64,000 bases of DNA, taken from positions 2,272,501 through 2,336,500 of the forward strand of contig NZ_CP047569.1 in the NCBI RefSeq assembly GCF_009903625.1, in the 5' to 3' direction. A model generated the notes under the pieces. That model did no database searches and had not been told where the DNA came from. It saw nothing but the letters and a program-made list of their open reading frames with translations. Position numbers and translations under genes: made by a program. This DNA comes from Microbulbifer sp. ALW1. GTDB taxonomy: Bacteria > Pseudomonadota > Gammaproteobacteria > Pseudomonadales > Cellvibrionaceae. Of the stretch, positions 22,790 to 34,046 are shown piece after piece (the first letter of the stretch is position 1; the number at the start of each line of letters is the position of its first letter).

Positions 22790-24277
22790 ATGAAAAAAAT
22801 AAAAAACAAAACCGGTGTAAGACACAAGTCTGTCCGCAATAGCGGTCAGGGTAGCAGCCAGGGTCGCAGCCAGAGTGGCGATCATCGCCATGACAAGGGC
22901 GCTCCCACCTCGAATGCACTCCAGGCTCCCGCCTGCCCGAGCGCGCCTACCAGTATCTGGATCAATTTGGTCGCACTGGCAGTTTCCCTGGCCGCGGTTT
23001 ACTGGCTGCGGGAATTCGGCCGGGATCTGGACGTCAAAACCCAGTCCCTGGTGGTGGTTGCCGTGGCGCTGGCGCTACCCATCATTGTGCTTGAGTGGTT
23101 CTTCCTCAAGCCCTATCGCAACCCCTCTGCGGGGCTGGACTTTCGCCGGGCAAATCACAGCATGCCCAGAACGGCAGTAAAACTGCTGGGTTTCTATGTG
23201 AGTGTGGGCTCAGTGGCGTTCGTTTACTGGCTGTTCCCGGAGTATCACGGTTCCTTCTACGACAACTACTTTTCCGTGGTGCGCGCCGTCTTGCCCTGGT
23301 GGATGCTGCTGGCAGTCCCGTATTTTTACCTGCTCGATGGCGCCATGGCGCAACCCAAAGACAGTTACTGGCAACTGGGGCGCTGGATCCTCGGGCAGCG
23401 CGAAGGTGTGTCCGGCAAGGCGATTGGTCAGCTCTACCTCGGCTGGCTGGTGAAGCTGTTCTTCCTGCCACTGATGTTTGTCTACCTGGGCAATAACCTG
23501 AATACCCTGTTGAACTTCGACTTTGCCCGCTTGTTGGGCAGCTTCAAGGCGGTATTCGACTTCACGTTCAACTTCCTGTTTTACATCGACCTGCTGTTCG
23601 TCACCGTGGGTTACGTATGCACACTGCGACTGTTCGACGCGCATATCCGTACTGCCGAACCCAGCTTTCTCGGGTGGGGCGTGGCGTTGATTGGTTACCA
23701 GCCGTTCTGGAGCCTGTTTTCCGGTACCTATCTCAAGTACGACGATGCCCCAGCCTGGGGTTACTGGTTCTGGGACACGCCGCTGGTGTATGGCATCTGG
23801 GGCAGCGGCATCCTGCTGTTGATCGCGATATATGTCTGGGCCAGCATTCCGTTCGGCATTCGTTTCTCAAACCTGACTCACCGCGGTATTCTGACCAATG
23901 GCCCTTACCGCTATACCAAGCACCCGGCCTATATCAGTAAAAACCTGTCCTGGTGGATGATCTCCATGCCGTTCATGGTGAGTGCCACGGTGCCGGAGGC
24001 CCTGCGCCACTCATTGCTGCTATTGATGGTGAACTTCATTTACTTCATGCGCGCGCGCACCGAGGAGCGGCACCTGTCCTGGGATCCGACCTATGTGGCT
24101 TACGCCAATTACATTGCCGAGCGGGGTCTGTTTGCGTTCCTTGGGCGTTGGTTCCCGGTGCTGCGGTTCGGCAATGGTCGCCTGTTCCACTCTCCCAGTG
24201 AGGCGGCCGGCAAGCCCCCGGCAACTTCGCCAGCGGCGCCTGCTCATCAGGCTGAGGCCGGCTCGGCCGGCGCCTGA
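22790..24277 (+). CDS. Polytopic membrane protein with C-terminal ICMT-like methyltransferase domain
   Basis: The product has 495 residues from ATG 22790. A basic leader of about 45 residues is followed by around ten membrane helices. The C-terminal part contains HRGILTNGPYRYTKHPAYISKNLSWW and RTEERHL, the pattern of isoprenylcysteine carboxyl methyltransferase/PEMT-like proteins that bind S-adenosylmethionine at the membrane face. The N-terminal half is unusually long for that family. It precedes a glycosyltransferase group by 38 nt, so a lipid or glycan substrate is plausible. The substrate is unknown. Confidence 0.75.
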   Translation: MKKIKNKTGVRHKSVRNSGQGSSQGRSQSGDHRHDKGAPTSNALQAPACPSAPTSIWINLVALAVSLAAVYWLREFGRDLDVKTQSLVVVAVALALPIIVLEWFFLKPYRNPSAGLDFRRANHSMPRTAVKLLGFYVSVGSVAFVYWLFPEYHGSFYDNYFSVVRAVLPWWMLLAVPYFYLLDGAMAQPKDSYWQLGRWILGQREGVSGKAIGQLYLGWLVKLFFLPLMFVYLGNNLNTLLNFDFARLLGSFKAVFDFTFNFLFYIDLLFVTVGYVCTLRLFDAHIRTAEPSFLGWGVALIGYQPFWSLFSGTYLKYDDAPAWGYWFWDTPLVYGIWGSGILLLIAIYVWASIPFGIRFSNLTHRGILTNGPYRYTKHPAYISKNLSWWMISMPFMVSATVPEALRHSLLLLMVNFIYFMRARTEERHLSWDPTYVAYANYIAERGLFAFLGRWFPVLRFGNGRLFHSPSEAAGKPPATSPAAPAHQAEAGSAGA

Positions 24278-24315
24278 CAGCTACAAAAAAATCAAAAATA
24301 AAGAGGTAGTGTGAC

Positions 24316-25848
24316 ATGGGTTGGGGGAGTCATCGGCTGCTGCCGGGTTACTGGTGGCAGCGTGCCAAGTCTGAAATCAACGGCTGGGATAGGGCCCGTA
24401 TCTGCGAGGTCATGATGGCCTGGATACCGCCCGGCGCATATCGTATCGACCGCCGCTGGTGGGCTTATGCGGGCCTGTACCTGCTGATTGCACTGGGCAT
24501 CTGGCTGCGGGTGGAACACATCTTCACCTTTAACCCGATGGACCATATCTGGAGTGACCCCCAGCGGCACTGGGAGCAGGGCACCGAAACCTTGCGCCGG
24601 GACCCCATGACCATGACCGACCCGGTGATGTATCAGGTGTATATCGGTGTATTGGCCAAATTGACCCTTGGTGAACCCTTTCTGGTTGCTCTGTATACCG
24701 CTCTGCTTGCCTGCCTGACACCCTGGGTCTGGTACCGGTTTGCCCGTGAACTTCTGCCTGGTCGTCTGCAGGCGACAGCGGTATGGGCTGCTATCTCCCT
24801 GCTGCCGGGTTGGATCGCGATTTACAGCTATTTCATGCAGGAAACCTTACTGCTGCCTCTGCTGGGAGCGGCGCTGTATGCCAGCTGGCGTTGCCGGCGC
24901 AAGCAGACACTGGCCAGCTTTTTGCTGATGGTGGCACTTTGGATGCTGGCGGGATTGACCCGGGGGATAGCGATTCCGCTGGCAGCGGTGGTGACAAGCT
25001 GGTTGTGGCTGGTGCAGCCACAGAAAATAGCGAAGGCCGGTTTCAGCCTGCTAATACTCGGGCTGGTAATGGGGCCTCTGGCGTATCGCAGCTATGCCGC
25101 CATGAGCATGGTTTCTCCTCACGGGATCGGGCAACTGGTTGCACTGTATCTGCGCTCCGGGAAGCGTGAGATCCATGTGCATTACAGCCGCGAAGGGGCG
25201 CAGTGGAATTACTGGTTTGGGTCTCCCTCCACCGGGGAAAAGCCGCTGGCCCCCCTGAGCGACTGGACGACGGCCCGCGACGGTCAGGTGCACGCGCGTA
25301 TTCATATCGAAAAGGGTGCGGAAGATTGGCACAAGGCCCTGGCCAATTATCCACTGACCGCAGAGCGCTATCTGGCGCTGACCAAAGAAAACCTGGTGTA
25401 TCTATTTTTTGGTTCCTCCTGGCCGGACAACAACCGCGAACGCTGGCTGGAAACCGTGAATCACCACAGCCGCTGGATATGGGCACCGCTGACGTTTTTG
25501 CTGTTGATTGCCTCCGCACTTTACTGGCGGAGAATGCAGGGCGCGCGATTATTCAGTGTGCTGCTGATGACCTGGATTCTGGTGCAGGGGCTGTTGCCCA
25601 TTGCGGTCAATGAAGGGCGTTACCGCAAACCGGCTGAGGGGTTATTGTTGGTACAGGTGATACTGCTGGCTGCGGTGGTGCGTCGCCGGCGAGCAGGCCG
25701 CGACCAGCAAGCGTCGGAGATCGAGCAGGGGTTGCCCGCTTTCCTTACATCGACTATTTCATCTGCGCCGTCAACGGCTTCGTCGGCCTTGTCCCGGGAT
25801 ACGCAAACGTCATTGCCCCAACGGGAAAATCACGATGCGACTGCCTGA
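24316..25848 (+). CDS. Polytopic membrane protein, GT-C-type glycosyltransferase-like
   Basis: The 510-residue product starts after AAAGAGGT. About ten membrane helices are spaced as in lipid-linked-sugar (GT-C fold) transferases. An acidic pair soon after the first helix (NPMDHIWSDPQRHW, near residues 74-87) fits the catalytic loop position in that fold. A periplasmic segment (residues about 275-370) carries Trp/Tyr-rich sequence. The tail after residue 470 is low-complexity Ser/Thr. It overlaps the gtrA-like gene by 14 nt. The class assignment is structural inference. Confidence 0.65.
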   Translation: MGWGSHRLLPGYWWQRAKSEINGWDRARICEVMMAWIPPGAYRIDRRWWAYAGLYLLIALGIWLRVEHIFTFNPMDHIWSDPQRHWEQGTETLRRDPMTMTDPVMYQVYIGVLAKLTLGEPFLVALYTALLACLTPWVWYRFARELLPGRLQATAVWAAISLLPGWIAIYSYFMQETLLLPLLGAALYASWRCRRKQTLASFLLMVALWMLAGLTRGIAIPLAAVVTSWLWLVQPQKIAKAGFSLLILGLVMGPLAYRSYAAMSMVSPHGIGQLVALYLRSGKREIHVHYSREGAQWNYWFGSPSTGEKPLAPLSDWTTARDGQVHARIHIEKGAEDWHKALANYPLTAERYLALTKENLVYLFFGSSWPDNNRERWLETVNHHSRWIWAPLTFLLLIASALYWRRMQGARLFSVLLMTWILVQGLLPIAVNEGRYRKPAEGLLLVQVILLAAVVRRRRAGRDQQASEIEQGLPAFLTSTISSAPSTASSALSRDTQTSLPQRENHDATA

Positions 25849-26251
25849 TACTCCAGCGTTTTTAAAACCGCTGCTCGGCCGCGCCGGTCGGTTTGCCGCG
25901 GTGGGCGGTGTGGCAACGGGGGTGCAATACTTGTTGTTGGTGGCGCTGGTGGAGTTTATTGGTGTCGCCGAGGTGCCGTCCTCTGTTTTGGCCTTTTTGC
26001 TGTCGGCGGCGGTGAATTACTGGCTGAACTTTTACCTCACCTTCGCTGGCCGCGCTCGCCACCGCGAAGCACTGCCCAGGTTTGTGTTGGTGGCTGTTAT
26101 CGGGCTTGCCATGAATACCCTGATTTTCTCCCTGACCCTGTCGATACTGCCGTATTTGCTGGCACAGGTTTGTGCCACCCTGGTGACGCTTATCGGCAAT
26201 TTTCTCCTGCATCAATTCTGGATTTACCGGGAGCCGCAATGGAATTCGTAA
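25835..26251 (+). CDS. GtrA family membrane protein
   Basis: A 138-residue protein with four membrane helices and the GtrA pattern (GRFAAVGGVATGVQYLLLVALVE... LLSAAVNYWLNFYLTF... HQFWIYR). GtrA proteins are proposed to flip polyprenyl-phosphate-linked sugars made by a neighbouring GtrB-type transferase. It overlaps the preceding and following genes, so the three are probably co-translated. Confidence 0.9.
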   Translation: MRLPDTPAFLKPLLGRAGRFAAVGGVATGVQYLLLVALVEFIGVAEVPSSVLAFLLSAAVNYWLNFYLTFAGRARHREALPRFVLVAVIGLAMNTLIFSLTLSILPYLLAQVCATLVTLIGNFLLHQFWIYREPQWNS

Positions 26252-27357
26252 ACACGCAACCAGCGCACACCGATAACGAACCGTTGGCCTCGGGAGGTTC
26301 TGCTGGAGGAGCGCCCACGCTGGCCATCGTCGTGCCCTGTTACAACGAAGAAGCGGTGTTGGCAGATACGGTAGCCGAACTGTTGGAGACGCTGAATAGG
26401 TTGGAGCGCGAGGGGCACATTGGGCATTTATCCAAAATCTATTTTGTGGACGACGGCAGTCGCGATGCCACCTGGCCAATGCTGGAGCAACTCGCCCGCG
26501 ACAATGCACGTATTGTCTCGCTGGCGCTTTCACGCAATCGCGGCCATCAGAATGCACTTTACGCCGGGCTCGCTCATACCGTAGAAGATATGGTGGTGAG
26601 TATCGACGCAGACCTGCAGGATGGTCCTGAGAATATTGCCCCGATGATCGCGGCCTATTGCGAGGGCAATGAGGTGGTTTACGGGGTGCGCAACCAGCGC
26701 GACAGCGATACCTGGTTCAAGCGTATGACGGCGGAAGGCTATTACCGCGTTATGCAGAGCCTGGGCGTGGATTTGGTGTTCAACCATGCGGATTTTCGCC
26801 TGATGTCGCGCCGCGCGGTGGATACCTTGCTGCAATATCCGGAAACCAATCTGTTTTTACGTGGCATGGTGCGGGAGCTGGGTTTCCGTTCAGCCTCTGT
26901 TGCCTATGCACGCAGGCCCCGCCTGGCAGGGGAGAGTAAGTATCCACTGCGGCGTATGCTGTCCCTGGCCTGGAAGGGGGTAACCGCGTTTTCCATTGCC
27001 CCGCTGCGGGCAATTACATTGCTGGGGCTGATTTCCGGTGGGGTTTCCCTGGGGTTGATCGCCTGGGTACTGATCGTAAAAATGTTTTCCGACAGCGTGG
27101 TGCCGGGTTGGGCCTCGATCATGGTGCCGGTGCTGTTTATTGGCAGCGTGCAGTTACTCTGCCTGGGGGTGATTGGCGAGTATCTCGGGAAAATTTATGA
27201 AGAGGTCAAGCGGCGTCCCCGCTTCCATTTGCGCGAGGTAGTCGGTGGCGAGACTGGTGAGTTGCAGGCAAGGGGCGGGCGCATTGCGGGCGGTAAGACG
27301 AGCGCAGATACGACAGAAATGCGGCAATCGAAGGTTTCGGGGCAGCTTGCGGATTGA
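26239..27357 (+). CDS. Family 2 glycosyltransferase, polyprenyl-phosphate sugar transferase (GtrB/DPM1-like)
   Basis: The 372-residue product has an N-terminal GT-A domain with VVPCYNEE, VDDGSRD and DADLQDGPE (metal/sugar-nucleotide site). Two C-terminal membrane helices follow (about residues 255-275 and 290-315). It would transfer a sugar onto undecaprenyl phosphate at the cytoplasmic face, supplying the GtrA-like flippase and the upstream GT-C-like enzyme. ATG 26239 lies inside the gtrA end; a longer frame to 26170 overlaps gtrA further and is not needed. Confidence 0.9.
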   Translation: MEFVNTQPAHTDNEPLASGGSAGGAPTLAIVVPCYNEEAVLADTVAELLETLNRLEREGHIGHLSKIYFVDDGSRDATWPMLEQLARDNARIVSLALSRNRGHQNALYAGLAHTVEDMVVSIDADLQDGPENIAPMIAAYCEGNEVVYGVRNQRDSDTWFKRMTAEGYYRVMQSLGVDLVFNHADFRLMSRRAVDTLLQYPETNLFLRGMVRELGFRSASVAYARRPRLAGESKYPLRRMLSLAWKGVTAFSIAPLRAITLLGLISGGVSLGLIAWVLIVKMFSDSVVPGWASIMVPVLFIGSVQLLCLGVIGEYLGKIYEEVKRRPRFHLREVVGGETGELQARGGRIAGGKTSADTTEMRQSKVSGQLAD

Positions 27358-27408
27358 GCCGCTGCCCCGGATTTTACCGGTCGGCTGGCGAGAGTGGCTT
27401 GGCTGGCG

Positions 27409-28673
<1,265 letters not shown>

Positions 28674-31001
28674 GTGGCAATGAAAGATTCCAACAACGTG
28701 GTATCCATGCAAGGTGCGCAGCGTGAGCAGCGGGAGATGAAACGAAGCTCTCAACTGCCAGCAGCGGTTGTTGCGGTGCGAGACCGGTCGCGGGCACTGC
28801 TGCTAGAGCAGGCCAAGTTGGTGTTTGCCAAAGTGGATGACTCCCTGTTTGCCATGGCCGAAAAAGCGCATGGGCAGAATGAGCAGGACGGTCTCTTCCA
28901 GGCGCTGCGCCTGTTGCGTGTAGAACGGCGCAAAGTGGTGGAGCAGTTTGCGGATAATGTTGCCCAGGCTTTCCACGTACGGGAGTCCTCTATTGATGGG
29001 GATGATCCCTATTCGGCAGATAGCCTGTCGCTGGTGCACAACGACGACCTTGAGCAACTGGTAGCAATCGACACCATGGTTGCCAGTGCCAAGCGCGACT
29101 TTGCTGAGCCGCTGACCGAAATTTCCCTGCGCCTGAATACCCTGCTTTCCGTAAAAATCTACGACAAGAACAATCCCCTGGGTCCTGACAGCATCTGCGA
29201 TGCATTTGTCGAAGCGTCTCGTGGCCTGGATCTGCATATTCGCGCTCGCCTCACCCTGCTGAAAAAATTTGAGCAGCTGGTGATGGTGAATCTTGGCAAG
29301 CTGTACGAGCAGTGCAATGACCTGTTTGTAGAGCAGGGCGTGCTGCCTTCCCTGAAACAACAGCGCAGAGCGGCACGTCAGCGCCCGGTAGCGCCGGCCT
29401 CGCGTCCGCTGTCCGGGGGCGTACCCAGCCAGGGCCAGTATCACAGTACCGCCAGCCCGACTGCTGGGCAGTACGTCGAAGGACACCTCGGTGCCGGTCA
29501 CGCGGCCGGCGTTTCCGGCGGCCATGGCCTGGTGCCGCTGGGCTCCGGGGTTGCGCCAATGGGCGCACAGGACCTGCTTTCTCACCTGGGTGCGCTGCAG
29601 TCTCATGTGCCCCAGAGTTACGCGGATGGTGAAATCCAGCTGTTGAATGTGAACAGCCTGCTGCAGGAGCGCCTCGTGGAGGTGCGTCAATCAGCGGCGC
29701 TGGCGAAGATGGATAGCGACGTCATCAAGCTGGTGGAAATGCTGTTCTCCTTTATTCTGGAAGATCGCAATCTTGCTGAGCCGATCAAGTCCCAGCTGGG
29801 ACGCCTGCAATTGCCCCTGCTGAAAGTGGCGATTGGCGATCGCTCGTTTTTCAGCAAGGGGGGCCACCCCGCGCGCAAACTGCTGAATGAACTGGCGGAC
29901 GCCAGCACCGGTTGGCAGGCAAAAGACAATTACGAATCCGATCCGCTGTTCAAGAAAATCAGCGAAGTGGTGGCCCGGGTACTGGCCGAGTTCGACCGCG
30001 ATATCAATATTTTCTCCCTGTTACTGGAATCCTTCCGCGAATTTATCCAGCGGGAGCGCAAGCGCGCGGAGCGACTTGAGCAGCGCATCGTCGACGAGGC
30101 CGACGGCAAGGCGAAAACCCAGGCGGCGCGCGCACGCGTGGCGGCGGTGATGGACGCCCTGATGGCCGAGCGGGATTTGCCGCCAGTCGTATCGGAGTGG
30201 TTGGAAAAAGTCTGGGCCAATATGCTGTTCCTGACCTGCATCAAAGAGGGTACCGACAGCGAGAGCTGGAGCCGCGATGTACGCACCGCGCGCGACCTGG
30301 TCTGGAGTGTACATGCGCCCATGCCGGACAGCCGCAAACAGTTGCTGGGTTTGTTGCCGACCCTGCAGGAGCGTCTGAAAGCGGGCGTCGAAGTGGTTTC
30401 CCTGAATACATTTGACGCGCGACGCATGTTCACTGGCCTGAAAGAGGTTTACCGGGAGCGCTTCGCGTTGGCGCAGCGTATCGCCGAGGAGCGCAGTCAG
30501 AAAGCCCTTGAGCAGGCGCGCAAAGAAACCGAAACGCACACCCCGTTGGCGACGCCTGTAGAGGAGGCGCCAGAGGTTGCCGCTGTGGCAGCCCCTGAAG
30601 TCGTTGAGCCGGTGGTCGTCGAGCTTCCACAAATGGAAGAGCTGGAACAGGTGGTTGCAGCGGCAGAGCTTCACGTTGAGGAGAAAGCCGGTGTTGAAGC
30701 CATGCCAGAGTCTGACTCTTACTGGCAGCAGACTTACCGGCTGGCCCAGGGAAGCTGGTTTGAACTCAAGCGCGGTGATGAAGAGCAGTTCCGCTGTCGC
30801 CTGGCGGCAGTGATCAAGGATATTGATCAATTTATTTTTGTTAATCGCAATGGCGCCAAGGTGGCAGAATTTACCCGCCTGGAGCTGGCACACGCCTTGC
30901 GCAATGCCCAGTTGATGCCTCTGGATGACGGCATGTTGTTTGAGCGGGCGCTGCAGTCTGTAATCGGTACCGTGCGCAAGTCCCGGGGTGAAATGAAATA
31001 A
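28674..31001 (+). CDS. DUF1631 domain protein (paralogue 1)
   Basis: A large cytoplasmic protein of 775 residues with no signal or membrane segment. It matches DUF1631 in character: an alpha-helical N-terminal half with DDSLFAMAEKA, a Gly/Ala/Pro-rich linker (about residues 235-320), and a helical middle (FSFILEDRNLAEPIKSQLGRLQLPLLKVA, FFSKGGHPARKLLNELADAS). A C-terminal module includes FVNRNGAKVAEFTRLELAHAL. Function is unknown. The start is GTG 28674 or ATG 28680. The order nadC, DUF1631, ampD, ampE is one I recall from Pseudomonas, but there with a single DUF1631 gene. Confidence 0.88.
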   Translation: MAMKDSNNVVSMQGAQREQREMKRSSQLPAAVVAVRDRSRALLLEQAKLVFAKVDDSLFAMAEKAHGQNEQDGLFQALRLLRVERRKVVEQFADNVAQAFHVRESSIDGDDPYSADSLSLVHNDDLEQLVAIDTMVASAKRDFAEPLTEISLRLNTLLSVKIYDKNNPLGPDSICDAFVEASRGLDLHIRARLTLLKKFEQLVMVNLGKLYEQCNDLFVEQGVLPSLKQQRRAARQRPVAPASRPLSGGVPSQGQYHSTASPTAGQYVEGHLGAGHAAGVSGGHGLVPLGSGVAPMGAQDLLSHLGALQSHVPQSYADGEIQLLNVNSLLQERLVEVRQSAALAKMDSDVIKLVEMLFSFILEDRNLAEPIKSQLGRLQLPLLKVAIGDRSFFSKGGHPARKLLNELADASTGWQAKDNYESDPLFKKISEVVARVLAEFDRDINIFSLLLESFREFIQRERKRAERLEQRIVDEADGKAKTQAARARVAAVMDALMAERDLPPVVSEWLEKVWANMLFLTCIKEGTDSESWSRDVRTARDLVWSVHAPMPDSRKQLLGLLPTLQERLKAGVEVVSLNTFDARRMFTGLKEVYRERFALAQRIAEERSQKALEQARKETETHTPLATPVEEAPEVAAVAAPEVVEPVVVELPQMEELEQVVAAAELHVEEKAGVEAMPESDSYWQQTYRLAQGSWFELKRGDEEQFRCRLAAVIKDIDQFIFVNRNGAKVAEFTRLELAHALRNAQLMPLDDGMLFERALQSVIGTVRKSRGEMK

Positions 31002-31452
31002 ACTCTGTGCAACCGGCGGATGACGAATTGCACAGTGTCATGATTTTGTAGCAAAACCTTGCGCTCAGAACACCGCTGGCGGCCTTTTCCCTTGGTCGCC
31101 ACACTTCCCTCTATGACTCTCCTGTCTTGCTGTTAAATCCCTGCTATTTTCAAGGAAAATCACGAAAATTGGCCCTATTTGGCACTTGCGTGTCGCTTAG
31201 GTTTGCAGGATATTGAGAAATAGTTCCAATTCTATTGGGCTTACCTGCCAAATGGCGCCTGAATTTCCCGATGTATGCGTTCGAGTGCCAGTTGCTGATG
31301 GAATTGCAGTGGTGGGTAGAGGTTGTTGTGGTGAGAGGCGAACGCCAAATTCCAGCAAACCAAGAAAGCACTTTGTTGCGGAGTATTGAGATTAAGAGGG
31401 GCTGACTCTGCGATAGGTGCATTCTGAGCCGCTGCCAGGAGGGCATATTCGA
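31002..31452. other. Intergenic region between the two DUF1631 genes
   Basis: About 450 nt. An 8-bp inverted repeat CTGTGCAA / TTGCACAG (31005-31012 and 31028-31035) follows the first stop with a 15-nt loop but no T run. The rest has lower GC than its flanks and no supported ORF; it probably carries the promoter of the second paralogue. Confidence 0.5.
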
Positions 31453-33945
31453 GTGAGCATGGACGATATGGATAGAAAGAATAACGAATTATTTGTCATC
31501 ACTGGCGGTGGCGGTGAGTCAGGCCCAAGTACCGGCACCAGGTTTCGAGCGGATAGCCGAAATAGCATGCCCCGGCAGCTTTCCAAGACCGTAAGTCTTG
31601 TTAATCAGAAAACTGCACAATGGCTGGAGTCGCGCGCACAAGAGGTCTTTGCGCAAGTTGATGACTCGCTGTTTGCCATGGCCGAAAAGGCACACCAGCA
31701 AGAGGAACAGGATCGCCTTTTTCAGGCAATTCGAGTACTGCGGGTTGAGCTTGGCGATTTGATCGACGGTTTTTGCGATGGCGTTGAAGACCGATTCCAC
31801 ACCCCGCGCAATGATGCCCCCGGTGAAGATCCAACCCAGTCGCCCGCGTCGCTGAAAAGCCTGTCGTTACTCAATAATGATGAGCTGGAGCAGCAGGTGG
31901 TTATCCGCACCATGATTTCCAATGTCAAACGGGATCATGCGGAAGCCATTGCCGCGCTTTCTCTGCGCCTGGATACCCTGCTGCCGCACAAAATTTACGA
32001 TGAAAACCTGCCGCTCGGACCGGGCACCGTGTGCGCGGCCTTTGCAGAGGTGCTGACGGATCTGGACGTGTCTCTGCGGGTACGCATGACGGTGTTCAAG
32101 AAATTTGAACAGCATCTGGTGGGCCGGCTGGGTGAGTTGTATGAGGCGTGTAACGCCCTCCTGATTGAGCAGGGTGTGCTGCCGACCATTGAGGACCCGC
32201 TGCGCCACCACAAGGGCCGCAATATTTCGCCCAGTCAGGCTGCTGATCGCGTGCCAGGTGCACCGTCTGGCGCGCTGGGCGAAGAGTCGCTGGCCGGCTC
32301 CGATGCTCCGATGATCTCAGCGACCTCGGCCGCGGTGCCGCCTCAGGCGGGTATGGGGTATGCCGGCGCTATGTCGGGGGTTGCAGGCAGCGGATTGACT
32401 GGCAACCCATTGGATCGCGGTACCACCGGCGGCCACTTTGCACCGGGGCTGATGCCCGCAGGTATGGGGGTTGCCCCCATGGCCACGCCAACTCTGTTGC
32501 AACACCTGGGGCAGCTGCAAATGGCGCTGCCTGCCCAATCGGGGGTAACCGGGCAACTGGTTGATGTGTCCAGCATGCTGGAAGAGCGCCTGGTTACGGC
32601 CAAGCAGAGCGCTTCACTGCACGAGCTGGACAGTGAAGTCATTCGGCTGGTGGATATGCTGTTTTCCTTCATGCTGGAGGATCGCAACCTGGCTGAGCCC
32701 ATCAAGGTTCAGTTGATCCGATTGCAGTTGCCGATGCTGAAATTGGCGGTGGCAGACAAAGCCTTTTTCAGCAAGGGCGGGCACCCCGCGCGGCGATTGC
32801 TGAATGAACTGGCCGATGCGGCCATCGGCTGGCAGCCCGGGGAAAATTTCCTGAACGACCCGCTGTATCGTGAAGTCTGCACCATCGTTGAAGGTGTGCT
32901 TGCGGAATACAATGAAGATGAATCGGTATTTGTGCGCCTGCTGGAAACGTTCCGGGAATTTTCCGTACGGGAGCGCAAACGTGCCGCGGTGATGGAACGG
33001 CGGACTATTGATGAGGCGCAGGGCACTGCGCGCGTGGAAGCGGCGAAGGCGCGGGTAGCCGCGGTATTTGATGCGCTTACCGCTGAGCGGAAGTTGCCAA
33101 AAATTGTGTACGAGTGGTTGAACCGCGTGTGGAGCAGCGTGCTTTTCAGGACCTGCCTGAAAGAGGGGACTGACAGCGGCGTATGGCGCCAGCACGTACT
33201 GACCGCGCGTGATCTGATCTGGAGCGTGGTGGCTCCTATGCCTGAAAGCAGCGTTAAAATGCAGCGCCTGCTTCCGGTACTGAAAAAACGACTGGAAGAG
33301 GGGGCGCAATCCCTGTCTTTGAGTAACGGTGACTGCCAGCGCCTACTGGGTGGATTGGAAGTGTTGTACCGTGAGCGGCAGAAGCTCGGAGAGCGGGTGG
33401 CGTGTGAACGCGAGCGTCGCACTCGTGAGCGTCTGGTTCAGGAGTTGCGACGGGAGGCGGACAGTGTCCTGGCGATTCCCGAGGCGGAAGTGGCAGCAAC
33501 CGCCGCGCCTGTGACCGACGTTGTCGATACGGCAGCAGATGAGTCTCGCGAGCTGTATGCCTCACAGCCCGCGCTGCCTGAAGTGGAGCAAATTCAACAG
33601 GTGGTAACCGCCGCCGTGATGCCGAAGTCAGAGAAGCTGCAGCCACTACCTCAGGGAGACAGCCACTGGCAGCAGACGTACCACCTGAAAGACAGCTGGT
33701 TTCTGCTGCGTCACCCGGAAAAGTTGCCGGTGCGCTGTCGACTTGCGGCGATCATCAGCGACCTGGATCAGTTCATGTTTGTTAATCGCCAGGGGGCCAA
33801 GGTTGGCGTCTACTCCCGGCTGGAACTGGCCCACGCGCTGCGCAGTGAAGAGTTGTTGCCGCTGGAGCAGGGGCCACTGTTTGAGCGAGCGCTCGAGTAT
33901 GTGGTGGGCAATTTCGGCGAGAGCAAAATAGCCATTACCGTGTGA
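31453..33945 (+). CDS. DUF1631 domain protein (paralogue 2)
   Basis: An 830-residue protein aligning along most of its length with paralogue 1: DDSLFAMAEKAHQQEEQDRLFQAIRVLRVE, FSFMLEDRNLAEPIKVQLIRLQLPMLKLA, FFSKGGHPARRLLNELADA and FVNRQGAKVGVYSRLELAHAL. The linker and the segment around residues 680-740 diverge. AGGAGGG (31437-31443) fixes the start at GTG 31453; the frame is open to 31417. Cytoplasmic, function unknown. A terminator follows. The pair arose by tandem duplication. Confidence 0.88.
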   Translation: MSMDDMDRKNNELFVITGGGGESGPSTGTRFRADSRNSMPRQLSKTVSLVNQKTAQWLESRAQEVFAQVDDSLFAMAEKAHQQEEQDRLFQAIRVLRVELGDLIDGFCDGVEDRFHTPRNDAPGEDPTQSPASLKSLSLLNNDELEQQVVIRTMISNVKRDHAEAIAALSLRLDTLLPHKIYDENLPLGPGTVCAAFAEVLTDLDVSLRVRMTVFKKFEQHLVGRLGELYEACNALLIEQGVLPTIEDPLRHHKGRNISPSQAADRVPGAPSGALGEESLAGSDAPMISATSAAVPPQAGMGYAGAMSGVAGSGLTGNPLDRGTTGGHFAPGLMPAGMGVAPMATPTLLQHLGQLQMALPAQSGVTGQLVDVSSMLEERLVTAKQSASLHELDSEVIRLVDMLFSFMLEDRNLAEPIKVQLIRLQLPMLKLAVADKAFFSKGGHPARRLLNELADAAIGWQPGENFLNDPLYREVCTIVEGVLAEYNEDESVFVRLLETFREFSVRERKRAAVMERRTIDEAQGTARVEAAKARVAAVFDALTAERKLPKIVYEWLNRVWSSVLFRTCLKEGTDSGVWRQHVLTARDLIWSVVAPMPESSVKMQRLLPVLKKRLEEGAQSLSLSNGDCQRLLGGLEVLYRERQKLGERVACERERRTRERLVQELRREADSVLAIPEAEVAATAAPVTDVVDTAADESRELYASQPALPEVEQIQQVVTAAVMPKSEKLQPLPQGDSHWQQTYHLKDSWFLLRHPEKLPVRCRLAAIISDLDQFMFVNRQGAKVGVYSRLELAHALRSEELLPLEQGPLFERALEYVVGNFGESKIAITV

Positions 33946-34021
33946 TACCCGCAGGACTAGCCAGCGCAGCGTGCGGCGGCTTCGCTGGCAAAGTGTGCTG
34001 TGAGGGATCGATTCACGAAAG

Positions 34022-34046
34022 AACCGGGGCTTCCCCGGTTTTTTTT
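34022..34046 (+). terminator. Rho-independent terminator after the second DUF1631 gene
   Basis: Arms AACCGGGG (34022-34029) and CCCCGGTT (34033-34040) with a 3-nt loop and a T run, about 75 nt after the stop. Confidence 0.92.
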
